Assembly: GCA_035515235.1 (NCBI GenBank)
Contig: DATJBS010000031.1
Location: 62,001-126,000, forward strand
DNA length: 64,000 nt
Origin: JAMLHH01 sp035515235
GTDB lineage: Bacteria > Bacteroidota > Bacteroidia > Chitinophagales > JADIYW01
Direction of reading: 5' to 3'
Shown: positions 24,991-33,410 of the stretch, in pieces
How positions within the stretch are numbered: position 1 is the first letter of the stretch
Layout: each line of letters opens with the position of its first letter
Made by a program: the position numbers and the translations under genes
The notes under the pieces: generated by a model
Database searches by the model: none
What the model was told of the DNA's origin: nothing
The model's input: only the letters and a program-made list of their open reading frames with translations

Positions 24991-26288
24991 ATTCATTAAT
25001 ATTGAAATTGGTGACTTAGGTCTTACCATAACTGGAAAAACACCTTCATCAAAGTTTCCTCAAGATTTTGGTAAAAAATATATGTTTATAACGCCAAGTG
25101 ATGATTTTGATAATAAAACGATATTTCAAACGAACAGATATTTATCTGAAATAGGTCTTAAAAAATTAAAAAACAAAATACTCCCCTCGAAAAGTGTTCT
25201 TGTTTCATGTATAGGCTCAGCAATGGGAAAAATTACAATGAATAATAGCACAGCTATTACAAATCAACAGATAAATTCGATTGTTGTTAATTCTGAATAT
25301 TATGATGCAGATTATATTTATTATCAATTAAAAAATAATTATAAATTATTAAGGACAGCTGCATTAGGAAGTACTGCGTTGCCAATGTTAAATAAAACTG
25401 AATTTGATAGATTAAAATTAACCATACACAAAAACCTTCAAACCCAAAAACAAATCGCCAAAGTTCTTTCTGATTTAGATGCTAAAATAGAAGTCAATAA
25501 TAAAATCAACCAAGAGCTAGAATCGATGGCAAAAACGTTGTATGATTATTGGTTTGTGCAGTTTGATTTACCCTTCGATTTTGTTCAAAATAAACCAGAT
25601 ATCAATGGTCAACCTTATAAATCCTCTGGCGGTAAAATGGTTTATAATGAGGAATTGAAACGAGAGATTCCTGAGGGTTGGAATTGCGGAACAATATTAG
25701 ATTGCGCAGATCTATTTGGAGGAGGAACTCCAAAAAAAGAAATAAATGCATATTGGAATGGTAAAATACCATTTTTTACTCCAACAGATATAGAAAATAA
25801 CGTTTTCTGTCTTGAGACAATTCTATATACTAATAAATTAGGAATAAGTAAGAGATAAAGGAACTATTTTAATAACAGCAAGAGGAACCGTTGGTAAAAT
25901 TAATATTACAGGAAAGCCAATGGCTATGAACCAATCTTGTTATGCATTAAAACCAAAGAATGAATTTAGTTCAGAGTTTATATACTTTCATACAGATCAA
26001 ATTGTAAAATTTTTAAAAGCTAAATCTAGTGGTTCTATATTTAAAGCAATAGTTACAAATGATTTTAAATTTACTCCAACTGTTATTCCTTATGTTCAAA
26101 TAGTAAAGTTATATACTCAAAACACTTTTGCAAATTTTGAAAAAATTTTAAATAATAAGAATCAAAACCAAAAACTCGTTGAACTCCGCGATTGGTTATT
26201 GCCGATGTTAATGAATGGTCAAGTAACTATCAAAGAAGCAGAAGAGCAAATCAGAATCGCAGCTGAGCCGAGAGCATCTTATGGATAA
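24983..26288 (+). pseudogene. hsdS: Type I specificity subunit, frameshifted in second TRD
   Basis: The first frame (24983-25858) encodes the first target recognition domain, the central conserved helix (QTQKQIAKVLSDLDAKIEVN) and the start of the second TRD, then stops after LGISKR. The continuation DKGTILITARGTVGKIN is in the +1 frame from 25854, and carries the rest of TRD2 and the C-terminal helix (NQKLVELRDWLLPMLMNGQV) to 26288. A 1-nt insertion (or 2-nt deletion) between about 25844 and 25856 explains this. No homopolymer or simple repeat is at the site, so phase variation by slippage is not supported. Either the gene is inactive, or a half-specificity protein is made, or the assembly has an error. 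Confidence 0.88.
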
Positions 26289-26627
26289 TAATGTGAAGTG
26301 TTAAATTGATAAATTGAGTAATTTGTCATTTTGACGAAGTGAAGAATCTCTGATAATGATGAAATCGCAGTATCAAAAGCATTGTAATTAAGAGATCCTT
26401 TAATCCACTAACGTTACTTTCAGGATGACAACAGTGCTTAGCTTAACGTCATTAGTCATTGAGCCTGTGGTCGAAGTGTAGAGTTTCTGAATTAAATTCT
26501 CCAAAAACCATTTTTAACAATACTCAGGAGTTCTAATCCCCAAATATGCATCTTTTCAGGGATTGTAATCCCCAAAAATAGAATTTCAATGCTTTGTTAA
26601 AAGAATAATTGAGCGTATAATGATCTC
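26289..26627. repeat. Gene-free stretch with dispersed repeats after hsdS
   Basis: No gene. It holds a GACGAAGTGAAGAATCTCTG unit near 26333, one arm of a 61-nt inverted repeat (26369-26429), a GAGCCTGTGGTCGAAGTG unit near 26461 and a short AATCCCCAAA duplication near 26535 and 26571. All are similar in type to the debris at 0.8-1.5 kb and 33.1-33.4 kb. Confidence 0.7.
26369..26429 (-). repeat. 61-nt dispersed repeat, arm 1
   Basis: Its reverse complement matches 33138-33198 at 58 of 61 positions. It contains the unit CTAACGTTACTTTCAGGATG. Confidence 0.9.
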
Positions 26628-27194
26628 TTACTCCTCACTATCATTACCTCTTTTGAAGAAACCTTTGATTTTTCCTAAAGTATTAGAGTCTGCTTTCGTA
26701 GTATCTTGAATATCTTCTTTATTGACTAAAGATCCATTTTCATAAGTTTCAACAGTTTGCAGTTTACCAGATTCATTGTAATAGTTCCAAAAACCTTCAC
26801 GCATGCTGCACAGTCCTCTTAATCTCAAATTAGAATAGTCATTACTTGGATTGGATTTGAAATTGCCTTCGACTTTGATTTTACCATCAGAATAATATTC
26901 TTTGAAAGGTCCTAAAAGACAGCCTTCATATTGAACGACGACATGCTTGAGTTGCTCGTTTGCATTATAGGTATATACTTCACACGGTTGACAGTTTTGA
27001 GCTTTCTTCCAGCTTTCTTTATAGAAGTCATGTTTGTCTTTAGAGATAGCTTGACCATTCGCTAAATATACTTTCCCTGTTGTCGTCATATAATCAGAAA
27101 GATTGACATCATATGTGGATACGGTATCCATCTGTTGAGCTTTGGCAATCCATACAAATAGCAATAAGGCGAAAGTAGTAAAGAGTTTTCTCAT
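26628..27194 (-). CDS. Secreted protein with YwqK/MORN-like repeats
   Basis: 188 residues from the ATG at 27194, chosen because MRKLFTTFALLLFVWIAKAQ is a clean signal peptide; the frame is open 16 codons further. The mature part has short repeats such as CLLGPFKEYYSDGKIKVEGN and REGFWNYYNESGKLQTVETY, which are the MORN-like units of YwqK family (so-called antitoxin) proteins common in Bacteroidota. It probably folds as a beta sheet ribbon in the periplasm or at the surface. Function unknown. Confidence 0.8.
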   Translation of the reverse strand: MRKLFTTFALLLFVWIAKAQQMDTVSTYDVNLSDYMTTTGKVYLANGQAISKDKHDFYKESWKKAQNCQPCEVYTYNANEQLKHVVVQYEGCLLGPFKEYYSDGKIKVEGNFKSNPSNDYSNLRLRGLCSMREGFWNYYNESGKLQTVETYENGSLVNKEDIQDTTKADSNTLGKIKGFFKRGNDSEE

Positions 27195-27315
27195 GATTAA
27201 ATATAAATTTTTATTGTGTTTTGATTCAAAATTATTGTCCACTCTTGTTGAAAAAGTGAAATGTGCAGCACTGATGAACTCAAAGATTGTTCCAAGTCAG
27301 AGTAGAAGAAGCTAT

Positions 27316-27349
27316 AAATAAAAAATAGGATACTAAAAAGCATCCTATT
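27316..27349 (-). terminator. Terminator of the lemA-TPM-TPM operon
   Basis: Read on the minus strand, AATAGGA pairs with TCCTATT around a loop containing CTTTTTAG, followed by a TTTTTATTTAT tract. It lies 38 nt after the stop of the Gly-rich TPM gene. Confidence 0.75.
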
Positions 27350-27386
27350 CCTGTATATAATATGATAAAGGTTAAATTCTTATAGC

Positions 27387-28181
27387 TTACCAGCCGCCAC
27401 TTGCGCCGCCGCCGCCGAATCCGCCGCCTCCGAATCCACCAAATCCACCTCCACCACTGCTTCCTCCGCCGAATCCACCTCCTCCTCCAAGACCTCCACC
27501 AAATCCACCGCCCCAAATCGGAGGGATATTTCTTTGATGTCCAGTACTTGTGTAGGTGGAGTTGCCGTCATTTTTATTAGAAAACATTAATATGAAGAAG
27601 ATAATCATTACTATAATAATGACGATTGCTCCTAAAGGTAAACTATCTGACTCTGCATCAGGTAAAAATCCTCCATTGAGTAATAGAATCATTTTGTCAG
27701 TAGCCTCATCAAGACCAGCATAATAGTTGCCATCTTTGAAATTAGGCGTGACGATTTCTCTAAGAATTCTATTGGCATCAATATCAGAAACATATTGACC
27801 CACTCTATAGCCGGTTTCAATATCAAATTTGCGTTCGTCTTTGGCGATTAGAATAAGTATTCCATTATCTTTTTCTTTATTTCCAATACCCCATTTTCTA
27901 GCTAATCGAATACCATATTCTTCCACTGGGTAGTTCCCTATTGTAGTCACTGTGACTATTGCTATCTGAGTAGATGTAGTATCGTTATAGTTATTGAGTT
28001 TTGTTTCCAATAAACTCACTTCCTGTTCAGAAAGCATACCTGCAAAGTCATTGACTAATCTAGGAACTTTTGGAACTGATACGATATCATCATCTCTGAA
28101 TTTCGCTTGTCCATAGCTGAATTGATACGTGACCAGCGTTAATATAAGAAGAAGTAGATATTTTTTAAATTGATTAACCAT
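27387..28181 (-). CDS. TPM-domain membrane protein with glycine-rich tail
   Basis: 264 residues from ATG 28181 (MVNQFKKYLLLLILTLVTYQ, signal peptide); an earlier ATG at 28196 is possible. The TPM (YgcG/Psb32) domain covers about 35-175, with VNDFAGMLSEQE at its start and an acidic GILILIAKDERKFDIETGY strand. A transmembrane helix follows (GAIVIIIVMIIFFILMF), then a tail of GGG, GFGG and SSGGGGFGG runs ending GASGGW. The tail is cytosolic or periplasmic low-complexity and probably unstructured. It overlaps the upstream TPM gene by 8 nt. The family may act in membrane or photosystem-type repair, but the function is unsettled. Confidence 0.9.
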   Translation of the reverse strand: MVNQFKKYLLLLILTLVTYQFSYGQAKFRDDDIVSVPKVPRLVNDFAGMLSEQEVSLLETKLNNYNDTTSTQIAIVTVTTIGNYPVEEYGIRLARKWGIGNKEKDNGILILIAKDERKFDIETGYRVGQYVSDIDANRILREIVTPNFKDGNYYAGLDEATDKMILLLNGGFLPDAESDSLPLGAIVIIIVMIIFFILMFSNKNDGNSTYTSTGHQRNIPPIWGGGFGGGLGGGGGFGGGSSGGGGFGGFGGGGFGGGGASGGW

Positions 28182-28608
28182 AAGAGATATCATCATTTAA
28201 ATCGTTATTGTCTGTTGTAGAATCAAATGGGAAATAATCTTGAAGCTTTCTGCCTATTTCTAAAACAGCTGTTATAACTCCTTCGTCATAAAAACCATTT
28301 TTGAAGGATTCTGATAAATGAAAGACGGTTTCGTTCCAAAATTCTAATCCAGTTTTCAAGTCAATATTCTTATCTCCAAGAATACAGATTTTCTTATCCT
28401 CTACCGAGAGGTAAATCAATACTCCATTCTGATAAGGCAATTGATCCATTTTTAAAGAATGAAATACACCTTTCGCTTGTTCCATGACCTCTTTTGGGCA
28501 ATGCGCTTCTATATGTACTTTAATTTCACCAGAAGTTTTCAGCTCAGCTTTTTTAATAGCTTGAACGATGGCATCTGGATTTTTAAAGAAATCTTTGACT
28601 TTGGACAT
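28174..28608 (-). CDS. TPM-domain protein without membrane anchor
   Basis: 144 residues from ATG 28608 (MSKVKDFFKNPDAIVQAIKK), chosen because it follows the lemA stop by one base. The longer frame to 28671 would overlap lemA by 62 nt. It contains a TPM domain of its own (AELKTSGEIKVHIEAHCPKE, then ICILGDKNIDLKTG) but no signal peptide or helix. It sits between lemA and the larger TPM gene, a standard Bacteroidota arrangement. Confidence 0.88.
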   Translation of the reverse strand: MSKVKDFFKNPDAIVQAIKKAELKTSGEIKVHIEAHCPKEVMEQAKGVFHSLKMDQLPYQNGVLIYLSVEDKKICILGDKNIDLKTGLEFWNETVFHLSESFKNGFYDEGVITAVLEIGRKLQDYFPFDSTTDNNDLNDDISYG

Positions 28609-28609
28609 A

Positions 28610-29191
28610 TTAGAATTGTACTTTAGGTGCTTTTTCTGCTCCTGCTTCTGACTTAAATCCTTCTTTTTCATTAAATCCGAAAATTCTTGCAGTTACTACC
28701 GCTGGGAATGTTCTGATAGAAGTATTATAAGTTTTGATAGTAGCATTAAAATCTCTTCTTGAAATATTGATTTTTTGCTCTAGTCTAGCTAATTGAGCTT
28801 GAAGATCCATGAAGTTAGCATTTGCTTTTAAGTCAGGATATCTCTCTACAGTAACTAATAATCTGCTTAAAGATCCACTCAATGCAGCTTGTGCTTGTTC
28901 GAATTTCTCAATGTTTGCTGGAGTGATTTCGTCCGCTTTGATAGTGACGCCTGATGCATTAGCACGCGCCTGTATGACTTCTGTCAATGTGCCTCTTTCG
29001 AATTCAGCATATCCTTTTACGGTAGATACTAAATTGTCTACTAAATCAAACCTTTCTTGATATGCAGCTTCTACATTCGCCCATGATTCTTTGACATTTT
29101 CATCATTACTGACAATTTTGTTGTAAGAACAACTTGAAAATAGGGTAGCTGCAGAGAATGCTACAAAAGCTAATAAGAAGAATCTTTTCAT
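28610..29191 (-). CDS. lemA: LemA family lipoprotein
   Basis: 193 residues. An N-terminal lipobox-type signal (FSAATLFSSCSYN) implies lipidation at C20. The LemA helical block NEKVKESWANVEAAYQERFD-like region is followed by LVDNLVSTVKGYAEFE and a C-terminal coiled region (FMDLQAQLARLEQKINISRR). LemA proteins form helical bundles at the envelope and are usually next to TPM proteins, as here. First gene of the three-gene minus-strand operon. Confidence 0.95.
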   Translation of the reverse strand: MKRFFLLAFVAFSAATLFSSCSYNKIVSNDENVKESWANVEAAYQERFDLVDNLVSTVKGYAEFERGTLTEVIQARANASGVTIKADEITPANIEKFEQAQAALSGSLSRLLVTVERYPDLKANANFMDLQAQLARLEQKINISRRDFNATIKTYNTSIRTFPAVVTARIFGFNEKEGFKSEAGAEKAPKVQF

Positions 29192-29320
29192 TTTAAATAA
29201 TTTATAAGTGTTATAACGTGGGTTAATTTATAAAAAGTTCCACTAAAAATGAGATACCTAAAGTTTTTTTAATCTAATTACAATATAAATAGATGATTTA
29301 ACCTCTAACTTTACCGTACA

Positions 29321-29995
29321 ATGGAATACCAAACTTTAGTTCATCAGACTAGACTTAAAATTAATCAATATAAAGAAGAAGGTAAAACTTTATTTGCCAG
29401 CTCTTCTTTTCAGACGCATTCTATTCCGATGTTGCATATTATCTCTCAAATAGATCCAAGTATACCAATTGTATTTTTGAATACTGGATTTTTATTTCCT
29501 GAAACGCTCAGTTATAAAGATTTAATCTGTGATTTATACGGTCTGACTTCTATAGATGTATCTTCTGAAACACCTAGAAGTATGCAGAAGGATCCAAGCG
29601 GAAGATTTTTATTTGCTAGCGATCCTGATTATTGTTGTCATTTGAATAAAGTAGTTCCTATGGAACCTATCTTGCATCGATATGATATTTGGATCAATGG
29701 GGTACGTGCAGATCAAAATGCCAATAGAAGAAATATGAAGGAAGAACAAATGACTCCTCAAGGTGCGATGAGATATCATCCTATGCTTCATTGGACCAAT
29801 AAAATGATTTGGGCGTATATCAAAGAATTTGATATTCCGAGACAGCCTTTAGAAAGTCAAGGTTATTCATCTAGTATAGGTTGTGAACCATGTACTCGTA
29901 AGGTAGATCCTACAGCATATTCTGATGATAGAATGGCGAGATGGTTTGGTATGAACAAAACCGAATGCGGACTTCATACAGAATTGATCAAATAA
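29321..29995 (+). CDS. cysH: Phosphoadenylyl/adenylyl-sulfate reductase with [4Fe-4S]-type cysteines
   Basis: 224 residues. The PAPS-reductase core reads ASSFQTHSIPMLHI and VFLNTGFLFPETL. A cysteine pair at 105-106 (DYCCHLNK) and C188xxC191 (GCEPC) form the iron-sulphur ligand set found in APS-type enzymes. The catalytic cysteine is C216 in KTECGLH near the C-terminus. It reduces APS or PAPS to sulfite. No other sulfate-assimilation gene (cysDN, cysI) is nearby, so it is isolated here. Confidence 0.9.
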   Translation: MEYQTLVHQTRLKINQYKEEGKTLFASSSFQTHSIPMLHIISQIDPSIPIVFLNTGFLFPETLSYKDLICDLYGLTSIDVSSETPRSMQKDPSGRFLFASDPDYCCHLNKVVPMEPILHRYDIWINGVRADQNANRRNMKEEQMTPQGAMRYHPMLHWTNKMIWAYIKEFDIPRQPLESQGYSSSIGCEPCTRKVDPTAYSDDRMARWFGMNKTECGLHTELIK

Positions 29996-30037
29996 TTTTA
30001 AGAAACATACCCCTCTATTAATTTAGTAGCAAATAAT

Positions 30038-30979
30038 ATGAAAATTCTCATCACCGGTGGAGCCGGATATATTGGAACTGAACTTGTAAAAAAGTTAGTC
30101 GATCATCCTGAAGTTGAAGAAATTATCATCTATGATAATCTGACAAGAGGTTCTTATAGTTTTTTCTTGACACATGGAATCGGAGGAGATCATATTAGAT
30201 TTGTTCAAGCGGATTTACTCAACACTAGAAAAATTAAAAAAATCGTTCAAGAAGTAGATGTCGTCTATCATCTTGCAGCGAGAATTCAAACTCCTTTTGC
30301 TGAAACAGACCCACATCTATTTGAGCAAGTGAATCATTGGGGAACTGCAGAATTGTCCTATGCATTAGAAGAAGCGACTAATATCAAAGCTTTTATACAC
30401 ATCAGCAGTATTTCAGTGTATGGAGCGTCAACTAAAGGGAAGTTTTTAAATGACCAATCTAAAGTCAATCCAAGAACGAATTACGGTATTAGTAAGATGC
30501 GTGGAGAAGGATTTGTCGAAAGATTAATGAAGCTCAATAAATTTCCAGTCTATTTATTAAGAGTGGGGAATGTATACGGCCATAGTAATAGTATGAGATT
30601 TGATGCAGTGATCAATAAATTTGCATTTGAAGCTAATTTTTTAAATAGAATCAATATCCATGGCGATGGTCAGCAAACTAGAGCTTTCATTCATGTGAAT
30701 CAATTGTCTAGCAATTTAGCCCAAATTCCATTTAAGAATATCCCATCAGGAACATACAATATGATCGACAATAATCATTCTATTATGGATATTGCGATGC
30801 TTTTGAAAGATTTAATACCAGACTTAGAAATGTTATTCATCAATCAGCATTTGAAATTAAAAGATATGTTGGTCGATGAAAATTGTGAAATCTATAAATA
30901 TTTAGAAAAAGAACCGAGTAGTTTAAAATTGGATATGATAGAAATGATCAACCAATTTGCATTTCACCCAAATTTCTAA
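30038..30979 (+). CDS. NAD-dependent epimerase/dehydratase (extended SDR)
   Basis: 313 residues. N-terminal MKILITGGAGYIGTELV with the glycine motif GGAGYIG. The catalytic pair is in NYGISKMRGE (YxxxK). The fold is that of GalE/RmlB-like sugar-nucleotide enzymes. The C-terminal half is less typical, so substrate is uncertain. It stands alone between cysH and a lipoprotein gene, with 42 nt upstream. Confidence 0.9.
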   Translation: MKILITGGAGYIGTELVKKLVDHPEVEEIIIYDNLTRGSYSFFLTHGIGGDHIRFVQADLLNTRKIKKIVQEVDVVYHLAARIQTPFAETDPHLFEQVNHWGTAELSYALEEATNIKAFIHISSISVYGASTKGKFLNDQSKVNPRTNYGISKMRGEGFVERLMKLNKFPVYLLRVGNVYGHSNSMRFDAVINKFAFEANFLNRINIHGDGQQTRAFIHVNQLSSNLAQIPFKNIPSGTYNMIDNNHSIMDIAMLLKDLIPDLEMLFINQHLKLKDMLVDENCEIYKYLEKEPSSLKLDMIEMINQFAFHPNF

Positions 30980-31060
30980 AAAACTGAATAAATCTATTTT
31001 TTATAATTAGATTGTAATCAAATAGTTTTTATTGATTAATTTTATAGAGATAGTATACCA

Positions 31061-31774
31061 ATGAAATATATTAAATTACTTTTTTTATTGACCATTTTAG
31101 TCATTGTTTCTTGTAAAAAAGATTCTAATGATGTTGATGTGGATTTCGGTTATGAATATATAGCTGATCAAAAAGGGGCTTATGTCATCTATCATGTTGA
31201 CTCTACGATATATAATGACTTTACTCAAGAAGTGACTCGTACTTCGTTGGAAATTAAAGAATTCATCGTTGAAGACTTTACAGATAATTTAGGTAGAAGC
31301 GCCCAAAGAGTCGAAAGATATAAAAGAGCAATTGGAGATACTGAATGGGAACTTTTTCGTACTTATTATATAGTAAAAGGTAAAAGAAATGCAGAGAGAA
31401 TAGACGAAAATTTAAGATATGTCAATTTTGTTTTTCCTCCTAAAGAAAATATTACTTGGAAAGGAAATAGATTTATCGATGCAAAAGACAATAATAAGTT
31501 TTTGGATAAATGGGAATATAGATTTACCTCAGTAGATGTACCTCAAACTATCAAAGGAATAGATTATCCAGAAACTGCAACTATTCTCTTGAGAGATAAT
31601 GAAACGGTTATTGAAAAAGTTTTTGCTAAAGAAACTTATGCAAAGGGTATAGGAATGGTCTACAAAGAATGGTGGCATCTCGAAACTCAGAAAAATTTTG
31701 ATAAGCCTTGGGAAGAGAAAGCTGAAAAAGGTTTTATCTTAAAAATGTATGCCATTGAACATGGTATGGAATAA
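31061..31774 (+). CDS. Predicted lipoprotein, unknown function
   Basis: 237 residues. A lipoprotein signal peptide ends in LVIVSC followed by KKDSND, so C18 is the likely lipidation site. The rest is beta-rich and acidic with no motif I recognise (DKWEYRFTSVD, TILLRDNETVIEKVF). Its last 14 nt overlap the chosen start of the subtilase gene, so the two are probably made together. It may be an accessory or partner of the protease. Confidence 0.8.
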   Translation: MKYIKLLFLLTILVIVSCKKDSNDVDVDFGYEYIADQKGAYVIYHVDSTIYNDFTQEVTRTSLEIKEFIVEDFTDNLGRSAQRVERYKRAIGDTEWELFRTYYIVKGKRNAERIDENLRYVNFVFPPKENITWKGNRFIDAKDNNKFLDKWEYRFTSVDVPQTIKGIDYPETATILLRDNETVIEKVFAKETYAKGIGMVYKEWWHLETQKNFDKPWEEKAEKGFILKMYAIEHGME

Positions 31775-33125
31775 GAACTTCTTAGTATTTACACTTTTAT
31801 TTTGTTTTGCTTTTCTATCTTATGCTAATGATAGTCAGTATGTTATTGTTAGTTTTAAGGATAAAGATTTAAGTAAGATTGTTTGGGAAGATTACTATTC
31901 TTCAAAATCTTTAGAAAGAAGATTAAGACAAGGTCTAGATTTTAATTATCACGATTATCCCATCCAAACTTCCTACATCACTAGTTTAATAAATGCTGGA
32001 TATCAAGTTGTAGATTCTTCGAGATGGCTGAACGCTGCATTAGTTCTTTTGTCTTCTCCACATGATAGTTGTTTTGATTCGCTCTCCGATTTTAGCTTTG
32101 TAAATAGCGTAGAGTATTTGGGAGGAAGAATGAAACAAGAGCAATATCATCTTTCTCAAGATTCAACTTATAATGAAGAAGAAGGAATTTTAAGCTCCGT
32201 TGCCATAAAATCTATCGGTTTAGATACTTTACATCAAGAAGGATATTTAGGAAAAGATATTACAATTGCTATAATTGACGCAGGATTCAAAGAGCTTCAA
32301 CATCTTCAAAGATTCCAACATTTATATGAAGATCAAATTTTAGGCGAAAGAAATTTTATTGATTCTTCATTTTCAGTGTATTCAGAAACAATGCACGGTA
32401 CTAAAATCATGAGTCTTTTTTCTTGTAAGAATGGACAAGAATTGATTGGAGGTTCACCAAAAGCTAATTTTTGGTTATTAGTTTCTGAAGCAGCATATGA
32501 TGAATACCCTTTAGAGGAATTCTATTATGTAAAAGCTTTAGAGTTTTGTGATAGTGTAGGAGTGGATATTGTCAATGCTTCTATTGGTTACAATAGATTT
32601 GATTCCGTTGAGGATAGTTATCAAATTCATGATTTGTACACCAAACGATCTATTTCAAGTCGTGCATCTTCGATAGCTGCAAGCAAAGGAATACTCTTAG
32701 TCACGAGTGCCGGGAATGAAGGCACTTCATCTTGGAAAGAAGTCACCATACCAGCAGATGCAGATAGTATTATAGCTGTTGGTGCGACTAACTTTAAAGG
32801 AGAACCAGCTTATTTCGCTTCTTATGGAAGAGAAGGCGCGCAACTTGTCAGACCTAATCTGTCCGCCCCAGGAGATAAGGTTTATACATTGAATGAAAAC
32901 GGAAGATTTACATTATCCTACGGATCGTCGTATGCTGCTCCATTAATAAGTGCTGCAATTGCTTGCTTATGGGAAAAATACCCAAGCATCAAAGCTTATG
33001 ATATGATTCAATATTTAGAACAAACAGCTACTCATCACTCAAACCCAGAATTGCAAACAGGTTACGGATTTCCAGATTTGAAGAAACTATTGAGATTCTT
33101 GGATACGATTGATCAAAGTCGTTAA
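31761..33125 (+). CDS. Secreted S8 (subtilisin-like) serine protease
   Basis: 454 residues from ATG 31761 (MVWNKNFLVFTLLFCFAFLS, signal peptide). An ATG at 31749 is 4 codons earlier and also possible. Residue numbers from 31749: catalytic D177 (IAIIDAGF), H216 (MHGTK), the oxyanion N323 (SAGNEG) and S394 (YGSSYAAP). Between the signal and about residue 150 lies a pro-region. No C-terminal sorting domain of the type IX system is seen. The start overlaps the upstream lipoprotein gene. Confidence 0.93.
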   Translation: MVWNKNFLVFTLLFCFAFLSYANDSQYVIVSFKDKDLSKIVWEDYYSSKSLERRLRQGLDFNYHDYPIQTSYITSLINAGYQVVDSSRWLNAALVLLSSPHDSCFDSLSDFSFVNSVEYLGGRMKQEQYHLSQDSTYNEEEGILSSVAIKSIGLDTLHQEGYLGKDITIAIIDAGFKELQHLQRFQHLYEDQILGERNFIDSSFSVYSETMHGTKIMSLFSCKNGQELIGGSPKANFWLLVSEAAYDEYPLEEFYYVKALEFCDSVGVDIVNASIGYNRFDSVEDSYQIHDLYTKRSISSRASSIAASKGILLVTSAGNEGTSSWKEVTIPADADSIIAVGATNFKGEPAYFASYGREGAQLVRPNLSAPGDKVYTLNENGRFTLSYGSSYAAPLISAAIACLWEKYPSIKAYDMIQYLEQTATHHSNPELQTGYGFPDLKKLLRFLDTIDQSR

Positions 33126-33410
33126 GTTAAAACGTTTGTCATCCTGAAAGTAACGTTAGTGGATTGAAGGGTCTCTTAATTACAATGTTTTTGATACTTC
33201 GAGTGCAGTTCGACATTTCGGCAGGCTCAATGACCTCATGATCACTGTAAGCCTCAATATCCGAGATTCTTCACTTCGACATTTCGACACTTCGACAGGC
33301 TCAGTGACCTCAGGCTCAATGACCACGTTGCTCAGTGACCACCTTCGTCAGACTGACATCTACCACTAACTTAAAAACATTTTACGGTTGAACTTGAAAA
33401 GAAATAGCTT
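33126..33410. repeat. Gene-free stretch with dispersed repeats
   Basis: Includes arm 2 of the 61-nt repeat (33138-33198) and several CACTTCGACAGGCTCAGTG-type and GCTCAATGACC units between 33213 and 33350. The text is similar in kind to the 26.3 kb gap. No gene visible. Confidence 0.7.
33138..33198 (+). repeat. 61-nt dispersed repeat, arm 2
   Basis: Inverted copy of 26369-26429, with 3 mismatches in 61. The 6.7 kb between the two arms contains the lemA operon, cysH, an epimerase and the subtilase. Confidence 0.9.

Noticed and set aside
25844..25858. Phase-variable hsdS by slippage
   Set aside because: There is no homopolymer or simple repeat at the shift, and no second hsdS or inverted repeat for recombination nearby.
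18998..26627. Type I R-M locus as an island integrated in tRNA-Ser
   Set aside because: No copy of the tRNA 3' end is visible after hsdS and no integrase gene is present, so attachment by tRNA integration is not supported.
27280..27571. Arg/Trp-rich and Glu/Ala-rich open frames on the minus strand
   Set aside because: They are other-frame readings of the glycine-rich tail of the TPM protein, whose true frame is supported by its domain.
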